From Pseudomonadota bacterium (GTDB lineage: Bacteria; Pseudomonadota; Alphaproteobacteria; Rickettsiales; Rickettsiaceae): a stretch of 17,981 bases of DNA. Below the pieces are notes generated by a model. That model did not search any database. It saw only the letters and a list, made by a program, of their open reading frames with translations, and was not told where the DNA came from. Location: contig JAJZHL010000003.1 of NCBI GenBank assembly GCA_021804505.1, forward strand, positions 1 to 17,981. The letters run 5' to 3'. The position numbers and the translations under genes are program-made. Positions 7,067-15,501 of the stretch are shown here, in pieces. Position 1 is the first letter of the stretch. Each line of letters opens with the position of its first letter.

Positions 7067-7927
7067 CGTTTTAGCGTTTCTGATTTGCAATATGGCCAGG
7101 AAAAGTAGCAAATTAGCAATCATCTGGATAAAAAATACCATACCACTATATTCTGGTATGAAGATGATAAAAAATGGTTGTAGTAGAATGGCAACCCCAC
7201 TAGAGAACATGACCATTCTAGTGCACGCTTGTATAGTAGATTTCGGCCCCAAAAAGCTAGTTAATAAATAAACTAACAATACTATAAAACTCTTTTCAAA
7301 TAGAATCGTACAAAAACGTACCATCACTACAGCAGGTATTACTAGATATATGAATATTCTAAGCGCTTGTGATAATATCTTTGCGCATTGCTTCTTTATT
7401 ACATCTTCTGTCACGTCAATTTGACCAACAAATAACTTAGAATATTCTAGACTAAATACATTCTTTTTCTTATCGGTTACTTCGATAGTAGAAATAGTTA
7501 TTCTATCACTACCAAAAATTATTGGAATTTTAACTCTCTCTCCATATGGCAATTGATTTCTTGTATCTATAACAGCTATTTTACTTTCATTTTCATCTAA
7601 TAAAAATATGGGTTCCTCTTGTACCACTGTAATTTTGCTACCATCATAATAAATTGGAGGCAGTTGTTTTAAAATATATTCAATAGTCTTTGTTTTATCT
7701 GATAAACGATTTTCTACAAAATAATCGTTAAGGGTACCTAAATAATTAAATATATAGATACAATAAATAATTGATGAAATAAAAGAGAGGGTAAATACAT
7801 ATTTAATACCATACCCTCTATATGTTTTATAAACATTTTGATAGAACTCTACAGAACTAATAGATAGCCATAGCTGATTTAATAAAATTCTAAACCATGA
7901 AATAACATAAGATAGCTTTGTGGACAT
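7061..7927 (-). CDS. DUF1189 family membrane protein
   Basis: A 288-residue protein of unknown function that I recognise as DUF1189-like. It has a cytoplasmic N-terminus containing VYKTYRGYGIKYV just before the first helix (about 42-62). A soluble, probably extracytoplasmic domain follows (about 65-190), with LPPIYYDGSKI and a β-rich pattern ending in EYSKLFVGQIDVT. Three or four C-terminal helices (about 190-283) complete it. No catalytic motif is visible. It has conserved relatives in Rickettsia and in Firmicutes, none with an established role to my knowledge. The ATG at 7925-7927 lies 67 bp from the divergent transketolase gene, so the two probably share an intergenic promoter region. The TGA end overlaps the convergent symporter stop. 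Confidence 0.75.
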   Translation of the reverse strand: MSTKLSYVISWFRILLNQLWLSISSVEFYQNVYKTYRGYGIKYVFTLSFISSIIYCIYIFNYLGTLNDYFVENRLSDKTKTIEYILKQLPPIYYDGSKITVVQEEPIFLLDENESKIAVIDTRNQLPYGERVKIPIIFGSDRITISTIEVTDKKKNVFSLEYSKLFVGQIDVTEDVIKKQCAKILSQALRIFIYLVIPAVVMVRFCTILFEKSFIVLLVYLLTSFLGPKSTIQACTRMVMFSSGVAILLQPFFIIFIPEYSGMVFFIQMIANLLLFLAILQIRNAKTL

Positions 7928-7994
7928 AATTCTGATATAGGTGTTGTAAAATATTTTTATTTATCTTCTTAGCACAAAAATAAGATTTATTACA

Positions 7995-9950
7995 ATGAAG
8001 TTTAACGAAAAACTAAAATATTCAGAAGAATATATACAATTAAGCAATTGTATAAGAGTTTTAGCAAGCGATACTGTAGAAAAAGCTAAATCGGGACATC
8101 CAGGTATGGTACTTGGCATGGCAGATGTTATGACCATGTTAGCCTTCCAATTTTTAAGATTTAATCCTAACGATCCTAAATGGCCAGATCGTGATAGGCT
8201 AGTTCTATCGGCAGGACATGGATCTATGCTTCTTTACAGTTTTTACTACTTAGGAGGATATAAGAGTTTTGATTTAACTGATTTACAGCAGTTTCGTACT
8301 CTTCACTCAAAAACCCCAGGCCATCCAGAACATGGCATATATGAAGCAATTGAGGCAACAACCGGACCACTTGGACAGGGAATGGCTATGTCAGTTGGCA
8401 TGGCTATTGCGCAAAAAAAATATCAACAAAAATTGGGAGAAAAGCTAAGTAGCCATAAAATATATTGTATAGTTGGAGATGGATGTCTAATGGAAGGTAT
8501 TAGCTATGAGGCAGCTTCTTTAGCAGGACACCTTGCTTTAAACAATTTGATTATTTTATTTGATGATAATAAAATCTCCATAGATGGCCCTACCAGTTTA
8601 GCGGTAACAGAAGATCATCTGACAAAATTCACCGCTCTAGGCTTTCAGGTTGAATCTATAGATGGTCATGACTTCAACCAAATTGAACAGGCTTTAAGTA
8701 GAGCGAAAGTTTCTGATAAGCCATATTTCATCGCTTGCAAAACTTTAATCGCTAAAGGATCAGTAAATAAGGAAAATTTAGCTGCAGCACATGGCTCTCC
8801 CCTTGGTAAAGAAGAAATTAGCTTGCTGAAAAAAAATATTGGCTTTAAAGACGAAGAATTCTTTATACCACAGCATTTAAAGGACGCCTGGGAGAAAGCC
8901 TGGCTACATAATGAGCAAGCATATAATAACTGGCAAAAAAATAGTTCTGAAGAAAGGGCTTATTTTAATCAACCAAATATAGATTGCTCATTTCTAAAGG
9001 ATATTACGGCACCAACTAATAATGAAGCAACTAGAATATCTTCCGGCAGGATTTTAGAACAACTACCAAAAATCTCCGACAAAATTATCTTAGGGTCAGC
9101 GGATCTTGCATCTTCCAATAATATTAAGGGCTCCTTTTGTAAGGCAATCAGCAAGGATGATTTTAGTGGTAATTATATACATTATGGTGTGCGGGAACAT
9201 GCCATGGCAGCTATCATGAATGGCCTAGCCTTATCTGGCTTCTTGCCCATAGGAGGAACGTTCTTAGCCTTTTCTGACTATATGAGGCCTAGCATGAGAT
9301 TATCAGCTATTATGGAGCAACAAGTTATATACGTACTAACTCACGACTCAATAGGAGTCGGAGAAGACGGAGGCACTCACCAGCCCGTCGAACATTTAGC
9401 AAGCCTTAGAGCTATGCCTAATATGCTAGTGTTAAGGCCTGCAGACTATATAGAAACCGCTGAATCCTGGCAAATAGCACTAACCCATAAAACTGGCCCT
9501 ATTGTACTTGCTCTATCACGTCAGGCATTGCCGCAAATAGTAAAAAAGCCAAACAATAAAGGAGGATACGTAATATCACCTTGTGCAGAACGTCCTCTAG
9601 ATATTAGTATTTTTGCTACCGGTTCTGAACTATCAATTGCTTTAAAAGTAAAGGAACTACTGGCCAAAGAAGGTCTCCGCATTGACGTCATTTCTATACT
9701 ATCCTTTGAGCTATTTTTTAAGCAAGAGAGTGCATACATCAATACTATCTTATCATCTGCCAAGCTAAAAGTTGCAATAGAAGCGGCAAGCCAATTCGGT
9801 TGGCACCGTATTATAGGTGAAAGTGGACTGTTTTTCGGTATAGAGAGCTTCGGCTTATCCGCTCCTTCCAAAGATTTATACGAACATTTTGGCCTCATAC
9901 CGGAAAGAATTGCTCAAGTTATTAAAGACAGGCTATTAATAACCTCGTGA
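7995..9950 (+). CDS. tkt: Transketolase
   Basis: A thiamine diphosphate enzyme that moves two-carbon ketol units between sugar phosphates in the non-oxidative pentose phosphate pathway (cytoplasm). At 651 residues it is full length. The N-terminal PP domain has GHPGM (34-38), SAGHGS (72-77), GPLGQG (124-129) and the ThDP/metal motif GDGCLMEG (161-168) through NN (183-184) to DDN (190-192). The Pyr domain has YGVREHAM (397-404) with catalytic Glu401, FSDYMRP (426-432) and IGVGEDGGTHQPVEHL (453-468). A C-terminal domain follows from about 510. All catalytic positions are intact, so it should be active. This gene is missing from classical Rickettsia, which makes its presence taxonomically informative. 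It is divergent from the DUF1189 gene; no strong Shine-Dalgarno was seen, but the ATG fits the family N-terminus. Confidence 0.96.
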   Translation: MKFNEKLKYSEEYIQLSNCIRVLASDTVEKAKSGHPGMVLGMADVMTMLAFQFLRFNPNDPKWPDRDRLVLSAGHGSMLLYSFYYLGGYKSFDLTDLQQFRTLHSKTPGHPEHGIYEAIEATTGPLGQGMAMSVGMAIAQKKYQQKLGEKLSSHKIYCIVGDGCLMEGISYEAASLAGHLALNNLIILFDDNKISIDGPTSLAVTEDHLTKFTALGFQVESIDGHDFNQIEQALSRAKVSDKPYFIACKTLIAKGSVNKENLAAAHGSPLGKEEISLLKKNIGFKDEEFFIPQHLKDAWEKAWLHNEQAYNNWQKNSSEERAYFNQPNIDCSFLKDITAPTNNEATRISSGRILEQLPKISDKIILGSADLASSNNIKGSFCKAISKDDFSGNYIHYGVREHAMAAIMNGLALSGFLPIGGTFLAFSDYMRPSMRLSAIMEQQVIYVLTHDSIGVGEDGGTHQPVEHLASLRAMPNMLVLRPADYIETAESWQIALTHKTGPIVLALSRQALPQIVKKPNNKGGYVISPCAERPLDISIFATGSELSIALKVKELLAKEGLRIDVISILSFELFFKQESAYINTILSSAKLKVAIEAASQFGWHRIIGESGLFFGIESFGLSAPSKDLYEHFGLIPERIAQVIKDRLLITS

Positions 9951-9982
9951 TTACTTATACTGACGACAACTCAATAAACAGC

Positions 9983-10011
9983 TTGACATAAGTTCCTTTA
10001 TAGTCTAATTT
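9983..10011 (+). promoter_or_regulatory. Sigma70-type promoter of tlc
   Basis: A perfect TTGACA -35 box (9983-9988), a 17-bp spacer and TAATTT (10006-10011) as -10 give a start point near 10018, about 20 nt before the tlc ATG. It lies in the 87-bp gap after transketolase, so tlc can be transcribed independently, possibly with clpP and clpX downstream. Confidence 0.6.
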
Positions 10012-10037
10012 GCATAAAATCATGTATGCAAATTTAG

Positions 10038-11564
10038 ATGGATACAGTAGTCACCTCTTCAACCACTATATGGAATAGAGCCAGAAATAGCAAATTCAGA
10101 CGTATTGTTTGGCCAATTAGGTCAAATGAGCTGGTAAAGTTTGTTCCTATGGCACTATTAATGTTTTTTATCCTCCTCAACCAAAACCTCGTCCGAAGTA
10201 TCAAGGATAGTTTTGTTATTACCTTAATTGGCTCAGAAGTACTCAGCTTCATAAAACTCTGGGGTGAAATGCCTATGGGGCTTGTATTCGTTATTGTCTA
10301 CTCAAAGCTCTGTAACGTTATGACTACCGAGCAGGCATTTAGATTGGTAGTTTGCTGCTTTCTAGGTTTTTTTGTGCTATTTGGCTTTATCCTATTTCCA
10401 TATAGAGATTTTTTTCATCCCGACCCTGCAATAATAGAGCACTACATTACTTTATTACCTCACTTAAAATGGTTTATAATTATATGGGGAAAATGGAGTC
10501 TTGTATTGTTCTACATTATGGGCGAGTTATGGCCCGTGATTGTTTTTACGCTATTATACTGGCAGCTTGCTAATAAAATTACTACAGTTGAAGAAGCTCC
10601 TAGATTTTACACATTCTTTTCACTTTTTGGTCAAACAAACTTACTGATATCTGGCAGTATAATTGTATACTTTGCAAAAGGTGAGCACTTCTTGCTTCCT
10701 TTATTCTCTCATCTAACCGATAAGACAGAGATATTGCTAAAATCGTTCTTAGTCATTGTGATAATATCAGCCATAATATGTCTAATTTTGCATAGATTTG
10801 TTGAAATAAAAATTATCGAAACAACCAAGAACATTAGATTTAAGGATAAAAGGACAGATATATTGAAGTTAAGTTTAGTTGAGAGCGCTAAAATAGTCTT
10901 CACGTCAAAATATTTAGGAATTATTTGTATACTGTTAATTTCTTATGCAATGTCAATTAACCTAATTGAAGGACTATGGATGTCAAAAATCAAACAGCTA
11001 TACCCAACTACACAAGAGTTTATCTCATACCAGGGTAAGGTATTCTTTGGAACCGGCATATTCACCTTGATATGTTCTTTCTTAGGCAGTAGCTTGATTA
11101 GGGGTTGTGGGTGGTTTTGGGGAGCAGTTATTACCCCTATAATCATGCTCTTAGCGGGTATGATGTTTTTCACTTTTGTTGTACTTGAAAAGCCTTTAGC
11201 TATTATTTTATCGGGTCTTAGTGCATTATCTCCATTAATGATGATTGTATTTATAGGAGGATTATGGCATATTTTGGGTAAAGGAGTAAAGTATTCGCTG
11301 TTTGATTCAACTAAAGAAATGTCATACATACCGCTTGATAGTGAGATGAAGACCAAAGGCAAAGCAGCAGTTGATGTTTTAGGCACAAAGCTTGGTAGGT
11401 CAGCTGGCGCTTTGATTCAATTTGTATCTTTTAGCATTTTTCCCAATGCTGTACACAATGACCTTGCAGGCTTTTTAATGGTTGTTTTTTTTGTAGTTTG
11501 CATAGTATGGATTTATGGTGTAAAAGCACTTAATAAGCATTATACAAGCTTATTAAAACACTAA
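10038..11564 (+). CDS. tlc: ATP/ADP translocase (nucleotide transporter, Tlc family)
   Basis: An inner-membrane antiporter of 508 residues with about 11-12 membrane helices, belonging to the non-mitochondrial ATP:ADP antiporter family of Rickettsiales, Chlamydiales and plastids. Characteristic segments are [19 protein letters not shown] (about 44-62), [47 protein letters not shown], and near the C-terminus [17 protein letters not shown] followed by [16 protein letters not shown]. The last two contain the conserved K-E-AYIPL-type and Lys/Arg positions of the family. It probably exchanges host ATP for bacterial ADP. Rickettsiae carry several Tlc paralogues, some transporting other nucleotides, so the exact substrate is inferred. 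An in-frame upstream ATG at 10026 is cut off by a TAG, fixing the start at 10038. It has its own TTGACA promoter. Confidence 0.95.
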   Translation: MDTVVTSSTTIWNRARNSKFRRIVWPIRSNELVKFVPMALLMFFILLNQNLVRSIKDSFVITLIGSEVLSFIKLWGEMPMGLVFVIVYSKLCNVMTTEQAFRLVVCCFLGFFVLFGFILFPYRDFFHPDPAIIEHYITLLPHLKWFIIIWGKWSLVLFYIMGELWPVIVFTLLYWQLANKITTVEEAPRFYTFFSLFGQTNLLISGSIIVYFAKGEHFLLPLFSHLTDKTEILLKSFLVIVIISAIICLILHRFVEIKIIETTKNIRFKDKRTDILKLSLVESAKIVFTSKYLGIICILLISYAMSINLIEGLWMSKIKQLYPTTQEFISYQGKVFFGTGIFTLICSFLGSSLIRGCGWFWGAVITPIIMLLAGMMFFTFVVLEKPLAIILSGLSALSPLMMIVFIGGLWHILGKGVKYSLFDSTKEMSYIPLDSEMKTKGKAAVDVLGTKLGRSAGALIQFVSFSIFPNAVHNDLAGFLMVVFFVVCIVWIYGVKALNKHYTSLLKH

Positions 11565-11614
11565 GGCTACTTCCCCTTATAACTTAATATAAGAATAATA
11601 TTTGGAGATATTTA

Positions 11615-12235
11615 ATGACCTATGTACCTATAGTAATAGAGCAAACCCCGAGAGGAGAAAGAGCTTTTGATATTTATTCAAGGCTTCTAAAAGAACGTGT
11701 GATATTTGTATGTGGACCTGTCGAGGATTATATGGCAAATATTGTAGTAGCACAGCTACTTTTCTTGGAGGCAGAAAATCCAGAAAAGGACATTTTTATG
11801 TATATTAACTCTCCTGGAGGTATCGTTACTGCTGGCCTTGCTATTTATGACACCATGCAATATATTAAACCTAAGATTTCTACTTTATGTATAGGACAAG
11901 CTTCTTCCATGGGTTCTTTACTGCTCACGGCAGGAGAAAAAGGTATGCGCTACTCTCTGCCGCACAGCCGTATCATGATACATCAACCTTCTGGTGGTTA
12001 CCAAGGTCAAGCAACTGATATAGAGATTCATGCAAAAGAAACTATGAAACTTAAGAAGCTGCTTAACCAATTATATGTGAAACATACAGGAAAAAAATTA
12101 AGCACTATTGAACAAAGTATGGAAAGGGATAACTTCATGGACCCGGAACAAGCAACGTCATTCGGCCTGATTGATGGAATTATTAATGATAGGGAAACGT
12201 TAATGACCAAAAATAAGTTAGACTTAAGTAAATAA
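11615..12235 (+). CDS. clpP: ATP-dependent Clp protease proteolytic subunit ClpP
   Basis: A serine peptidase forming the tetradecameric barrel that degrades proteins unfolded by ClpX or ClpA, in the cytoplasm. The 206-residue length is normal. The catalytic triad is complete: Ser98 in GQASSMGS (94-101), His123 in [11 protein letters not shown] (118-128) and Asp172 in [12 protein letters not shown] (169-180). INSPGG (64-69), which forms the oxyanion region, is present. The N-terminus [22 protein letters not shown] is classic for ClpP, and a short propeptide may be removed. A GGAG at 11604-11607 sits 7 nt before the ATG. It lies 50 bp after tlc and 53 bp before clpX, with no convincing terminator in either gap, so co-transcription with clpX is likely. 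Confidence 0.97.
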   Translation: MTYVPIVIEQTPRGERAFDIYSRLLKERVIFVCGPVEDYMANIVVAQLLFLEAENPEKDIFMYINSPGGIVTAGLAIYDTMQYIKPKISTLCIGQASSMGSLLLTAGEKGMRYSLPHSRIMIHQPSGGYQGQATDIEIHAKETMKLKKLLNQLYVKHTGKKLSTIEQSMERDNFMDPEQATSFGLIDGIINDRETLMTKNKLDLSK

Positions 12236-12288
12236 CTTATTTATTATTAATATATGAGAGTAGTAAAAGTAATTAATAAACTAATACC

Positions 12289-13551
12289 ATGACAAGTAAG
12301 ACTGAAAAAAAAGAGCTAAACTGTTCTTTCTGTGGAAAAGGCCAAAATGAGGTAGTCAAGCTAATTGCAGGTCCTATGGTATTTATTTGTAATGAGTGCA
12401 TTGATCTCTGCGTTGGTATAATCAAGGAAGAAACTAAAGTTGCGCTTAAGCAATTAGCATCTACTATCCCGACTCCTAAAGAGATTTTTTCTACATTAAA
12501 TGATTACGTAATAGGGCAAGATCAGGCTAAAAAAGTGCTATCTGTAGCGGTGTATAATCACTACAAGCGCTTAGAATATATTGAATCTGGCAATAATGAT
12601 GTTGAACTAAATAAATCAAATATATTACTTATAGGTTCGACTGGTTCTGGTAAAACCTTACTCGCCCAAACTTTAGCCAAAATTCTAGACGTACCTTTTA
12701 CCATGGCAGATGCGACATCATTAACCGAAGCTGGTTATGTTGGAGAGGATGTTGAAAATATTCTACTTAGATTATTGCAAGCAGCAGACTTTAATATCGC
12801 TAAAGCACAAAGAGGTATAGTGTATATAGATGAAGTGGATAAAATAGCGAGGAAGTCTGAAAACCCATCTATAACACGAGACGTGTCAGGAGAAGGCGTA
12901 CAACAGGCTTTATTAAAAATTATGGAGGGTACTGTAGCCTCTGTACCACCTCAAGGTGGCAGAAAGCATCCTCAACAAGATTTTGTACCTGTAGATACTT
13001 CTAATATTTTATTTATCTGCGGTGGGGCCTTTATGGGAATAGACCATATTATTCACGCCCGTACTGCACAAAGTTCTATAGGTTTTGGAGCGAATGTGCA
13101 ATCACAGCAAAAACGAAATAATAGTGAAATATTAAAATCACTAGAAATTGAGGACTTAGTAAAGTTTGGCTTAATACCAGAATTTATTGGAAGATTGCCT
13201 ATAATTGCTACATTAGATGACCTTGACAAGGAATCCTTAGTTGCAATTTTAACTCAACCGAAAAATGCTATAATTAAACAATATCATAAATTATTCGAGC
13301 TAGATGATATTGAACTAACTATTGATAATGATGCGCTTACTGCCATCGCAGAAAAGGCTTTAGCACGAAAAACAGGAGCAAGGGGTCTTAGGTCAATAAT
13401 TGAAACATTGTTGCTTGACAGTATGTATAATATTACAGAGCTTAAGAAAACACATATACACATAACAAAAGATGTAATTAACGGCAAAAGCGCTCCTGTT
13501 ATCACAGCAAAACATGAGACTAAACCATCTCGGAAACGTATCGCTGGCTAG
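12289..13551 (+). CDS. clpX: Clp protease ATP-binding subunit ClpX
   Basis: A AAA+ unfoldase that recognises tagged substrates and feeds them into ClpP. At 420 residues it is full length. The N-terminal zinc-binding domain has four cysteines (Cys12, Cys15, Cys34, Cys37) for adaptor and substrate binding. Walker A is GSTGSGKT (116-123), the pore loop GYVG (150-153 region), Walker [10 protein letters not shown] (177-185) and the RKH loop 225-227. Sensor 2 is in KTGARGLR near residue 365. The tripeptide loop that contacts ClpP is the IGFGANVQ region (about 264-271), where most ClpX proteins have IGF; it is conserved here. No clear ribosome binding site precedes the ATG. It is followed by a 219-bp gap and then tRNA genes. 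Confidence 0.97.
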   Translation: MTSKTEKKELNCSFCGKGQNEVVKLIAGPMVFICNECIDLCVGIIKEETKVALKQLASTIPTPKEIFSTLNDYVIGQDQAKKVLSVAVYNHYKRLEYIESGNNDVELNKSNILLIGSTGSGKTLLAQTLAKILDVPFTMADATSLTEAGYVGEDVENILLRLLQAADFNIAKAQRGIVYIDEVDKIARKSENPSITRDVSGEGVQQALLKIMEGTVASVPPQGGRKHPQQDFVPVDTSNILFICGGAFMGIDHIIHARTAQSSIGFGANVQSQQKRNNSEILKSLEIEDLVKFGLIPEFIGRLPIIATLDDLDKESLVAILTQPKNAIIKQYHKLFELDDIELTIDNDALTAIAEKALARKTGARGLRSIIETLLLDSMYNITELKKTHIHITKDVINGKSAPVITAKHETKPSRKRIAG

Positions 13552-13599
13552 GCGATTTAGGGCAGGACTATTGGACTCGGCAGAAGTATCTCTCTATCA

Positions 13600-13617
13600 T
13601 TCCCGCGTACGCGGGAA
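13600..13617. repeat. Perfect 18-bp GC-rich palindrome after clpX
   Basis: TTCCCGCGTACGCGGGAA is its own reverse complement and sits 49 bp after the clpX stop. It is flanked by ATCA and AGACATC, like the core of a short dispersed ATTCCCGCG...CGCGGGAAT-type repeat. No T-run follows on either strand, so a simple intrinsic terminator is not supported, although the hairpin could protect the clpX mRNA 3' end. Confidence 0.65.
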
Positions 13618-13712
13618 AGACATCTAAATAAATATGGTTGATGGCCTGGGTTACCATTCTGGATGTCAGGTATTTCAATCCTCGACCTAATTTCTGCACT
13701 TATACATACTTG

Positions 13713-13718
13713 TATAAT
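13713..13718 (+). promoter_or_regulatory. Candidate -10 box for the tRNA genes
   Basis: A consensus TATAAT lies 53 bp before tRNA-His, but no good -35 box sits 16-18 bp upstream. A TTGACT at 13730-13735 offers an alternative with poorly spaced -10 candidates. An imperfect inverted repeat (13692-13702 with 13736-13747) surrounds both. This is a weak call. Confidence 0.25.
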
Positions 13719-13770
13719 CGACTTAACTCTTGACTTAAGTGCAAGAATAATTTAGTTTGGACCAGAATGT

Positions 13771-13848
13771 GGCGGATGTAGCTCAGCTGGTTAGAGCATC
13801 AGATTGTGGATCTGAGGGTCGCGGGTTCAAACCCCGTCATTCGCCCCA
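13771..13848 (+). tRNA. tRNA-His (anticodon GTG)
   Basis: A complete cloverleaf. The acceptor stem GCGGATG (13772-13778) pairs with CATTCGC (13838-13844), with an encoded extra G at -1 (13771) opposite C73 (13845). That G-1:C73 pair is the histidine identity element. The D-arm is GCTC...GAGC, and the anticodon stem TCAGA/TCTGA carries loop TTGTGGA with GTG at the centre. The T-arm is GCGGG-TTCAAAC-CCCGT. The 3' CCA (13846-13848) is encoded. Both the anticodon and the -1 G support the assignment. Confidence 0.97.
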
Positions 13849-13896
13849 CATATTTTGTCAGTCGTTTTTAGATGTCATTCGAGTAAATACCACACT

Positions 13897-13989
13897 TGTC
13901 ATCCTGAATTTATTTTAGGATCTCATATAATATTCTTGATCCTAGACTCCTGCCTACCTGGGAATGACACAAAGGAGGCGGGAATGACA
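13897..13989. repeat. Repeat-element remnant between the two tRNA genes
   Basis: TGTCATCC at 13897-13904 opens the unit. A small hairpin follows (ATCCTGAA with TTTTAGGAT, 13901-13921), and it ends in two direct copies of GGGAATGACA at 13960-13969 and 13980-13989, 20 bp apart, with AGGAG between them. The GTCATCC/GGAATGAC ends match those of the elements near 5470-5668 and 13600. It fills nearly all of the tRNA spacer and stops 4 bp before tRNA-Arg. Confidence 0.6.
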
Positions 13990-13993
13990 TAGC

Positions 13994-14071
13994 GCATTCG
14001 TAGCTCAGCTGGATTAGAGCGTTGCCCTCCGAAGGCAAAGGTCGTTGGTTCGAATCCAATCGAGTGCACCA
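13994..14071 (+). tRNA. tRNA-Arg (anticodon CCG)
   Basis: A complete cloverleaf. The acceptor stem GCATTCG (13994-14000) pairs with CGAGTGC (14061-14067) with one G-U pair; A73 and an encoded CCA (14069-14071) follow. The anticodon stem TTGCC/GGCAA holds loop CTCCGAA, giving CCG, which reads CGG arginine codons. The T-arm is GTTGG-TTCGAAT-CCAAT. It lies 145 bp after tRNA-His on the same strand and ends 16 bp before the convergent mgtE stop. No clear separate promoter was seen apart from a TATAAT at 13926 without a proper -35. Confidence 0.96.
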
Positions 14072-14087
14072 CAAGCTAAAGGACTGA

Positions 14088-15458
14088 CTATACTAAGAAG
14101 ATATAAGCAAGGGTTAGGAAAGTAAAAAATCCGAAAGAATCAGTTATCGTTGCAACAAATACCCCAGCACCGGTAGCAGGATCAATGTCTAAGTGATGTA
14201 GCGTAATTGGGATTGCTGAACCAAAAAACCCTGCTATTAAAAAATTTAGTACCATAGCAACGGCAAAAATTATACTAAGATTTAAATCGTATAATGTCAT
14301 TAATATTAACATCGCCCCGATTAAAGCTAGCACAATACCATTGAATCCACATACCGCTATTTCTTTCACAATAACTTTCATAATGTTACTATTGTGAATA
14401 TCCTTATTAGCAAGAGCTCTAACTGTAACTGTCATAGCTTGTGTCCCAGCACTTCCTCCCACTGATGCAACTACTGGCATGATAGCTGCAAGAGTTATTA
14501 TCTTAGAAATGGTAATACTAAACTGGTTGATTATAACCGACGTCAAACAAGCAGTAATTAAGTTTACAAACAACCAAGGAAATCTATGTCTTACGGTGTA
14601 AAATAAATTGTAGAAAGTATCATTGGTTTGAACGCCACCTAGGGACATAATATCCTTTTCCGTTTGCTGTTCGATAATATAGATCATACTATCGATAGAT
14701 ACGGTACCTACTAACTTACCACTTTTATTTACTACTGGCACGATGGTTAGTGCATACTGTTTAAATATAAAGCTAAGTTCGCTTAAATTAGTGAATAAAT
14801 CAGCAATTTTAAAATCAGAATTCATCAGGTTTTTTATTTTTTCTTCTCCCTGATACTTGAGTAAAGTACTTAGTAGCACAGTACCTATGGGCTTATATTT
14901 AGAATCTATCACAATTGCAGCATGCAAATCTTGCTCTGTATGCTTATGCCTTATGAAATCTATAGCTTTAGCAACTGTCCAGTTTTCTTGCAAGGAAACA
15001 AAATTTCGTTCAATTACCCTACCGACAGTATTTTCAGGGTACGTGCAACCTTCTATAATTTGCTGTCTTTTTTGTGCTTTAAACAGCTCTAATATTGCTC
15101 TCTTAGTATCTTCATCGAGGTCCTCAATAACCTCAACAGCATCTTCTATTACTAACTGGCTAATTAATTCAGCACTTTTTGCTATACCTAAGATTTGGAT
15201 AATAATAGGTTTACTGCTAACGCTTAGCTGTACTAGCGTTTCTGGGTTAAGTCTATCCTGTAAAAGCGGAATAATTATTTTGTATGTTTTGTGGCTTATA
15301 TTATCCAAAAAATCTGCAAGATCAGCATAATGGAGATTACCCATAATCTCCACTGCCTTATTAAATTCTTCATTATCTAGCAAATCATTAAGCTGCTCAA
15401 AAGTCTCTTCAAATTGGTTTTGATGATCTGATAAGCTATTTTTTTCTTGATTTTGCAT
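14088..15458 (-). CDS. mgtE: Magnesium transporter MgtE
   Basis: A homodimeric inner-membrane Mg2+ channel of 456 residues, close to the family norm. The cytoplasmic N-terminal α-superhelical domain (about 15-125) contains the repeated LxxLLDNEEF / LVIEDAVEVIEDLDED-type acidic helices. Two CBS domains (about 130-255) sense intracellular Mg2+ and close the gate. The membrane part has five helices (about 285-456) with SVGGSAGTQAMTVTVRALA and DIDPATGAGVFVATITD. The Asp near residue 440 corresponds to the pore Asp of the family. It follows valS on the same strand after 43 bp with no terminator, so read-through is likely. An AGGAG lies only 2 nt before the ATG, tighter than usual. An in-frame TGA just upstream rules out a longer form. 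Confidence 0.94.
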   Translation of the reverse strand: MQNQEKNSLSDHQNQFEETFEQLNDLLDNEEFNKAVEIMGNLHYADLADFLDNISHKTYKIIIPLLQDRLNPETLVQLSVSSKPIIIQILGIAKSAELISQLVIEDAVEVIEDLDEDTKRAILELFKAQKRQQIIEGCTYPENTVGRVIERNFVSLQENWTVAKAIDFIRHKHTEQDLHAAIVIDSKYKPIGTVLLSTLLKYQGEEKIKNLMNSDFKIADLFTNLSELSFIFKQYALTIVPVVNKSGKLVGTVSIDSMIYIIEQQTEKDIMSLGGVQTNDTFYNLFYTVRHRFPWLFVNLITACLTSVIINQFSITISKIITLAAIMPVVASVGGSAGTQAMTVTVRALANKDIHNSNIMKVIVKEIAVCGFNGIVLALIGAMLILMTLYDLNLSIIFAVAMVLNFLIAGFFGSAIPITLHHLDIDPATGAGVFVATITDSFGFFTFLTLAYIFLV

Positions 15459-15501
15459 AACTCCTCATACAGGAAATAATTATTACCATCCTTTTATAAT
15501 C

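Noticed and set aside
9521..9898. Open frame of about 125 codons antisense to the transketolase C-terminus
   Set aside because: Shadow of a conserved coding region, with no supporting signals.
10943..11386. Open frame of about 147 codons on the minus strand within tlc
   Set aside because: It lies fully antisense to a well-conserved transporter, with no ribosome binding site and a composition expected from the reverse of membrane-helix codons.
13600..13617. Intrinsic terminator for clpX
   Set aside because: The palindrome is perfect but has essentially no loop and no T-run on either side; it is better described as a repeat core.
13849..13993. CRISPR array or tandem repeat array between the tRNAs
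   Set aside because: Only two copies of a 10-bp motif are present, without regular spacers of typical CRISPR size.
14857..15330. Open frame of about 157 codons on the plus strand within mgtE
   Set aside because: Antisense to the CBS and N-terminal domains of mgtE; the Ser/Cys-rich translation looks like a shadow and no initiation signal is present.
15459..15501. Magnesium riboswitch (M-box or similar) before mgtE
   Set aside because: The valS-mgtE gap is only 43 bp, far too short for such a leader, and shows no stable stem.
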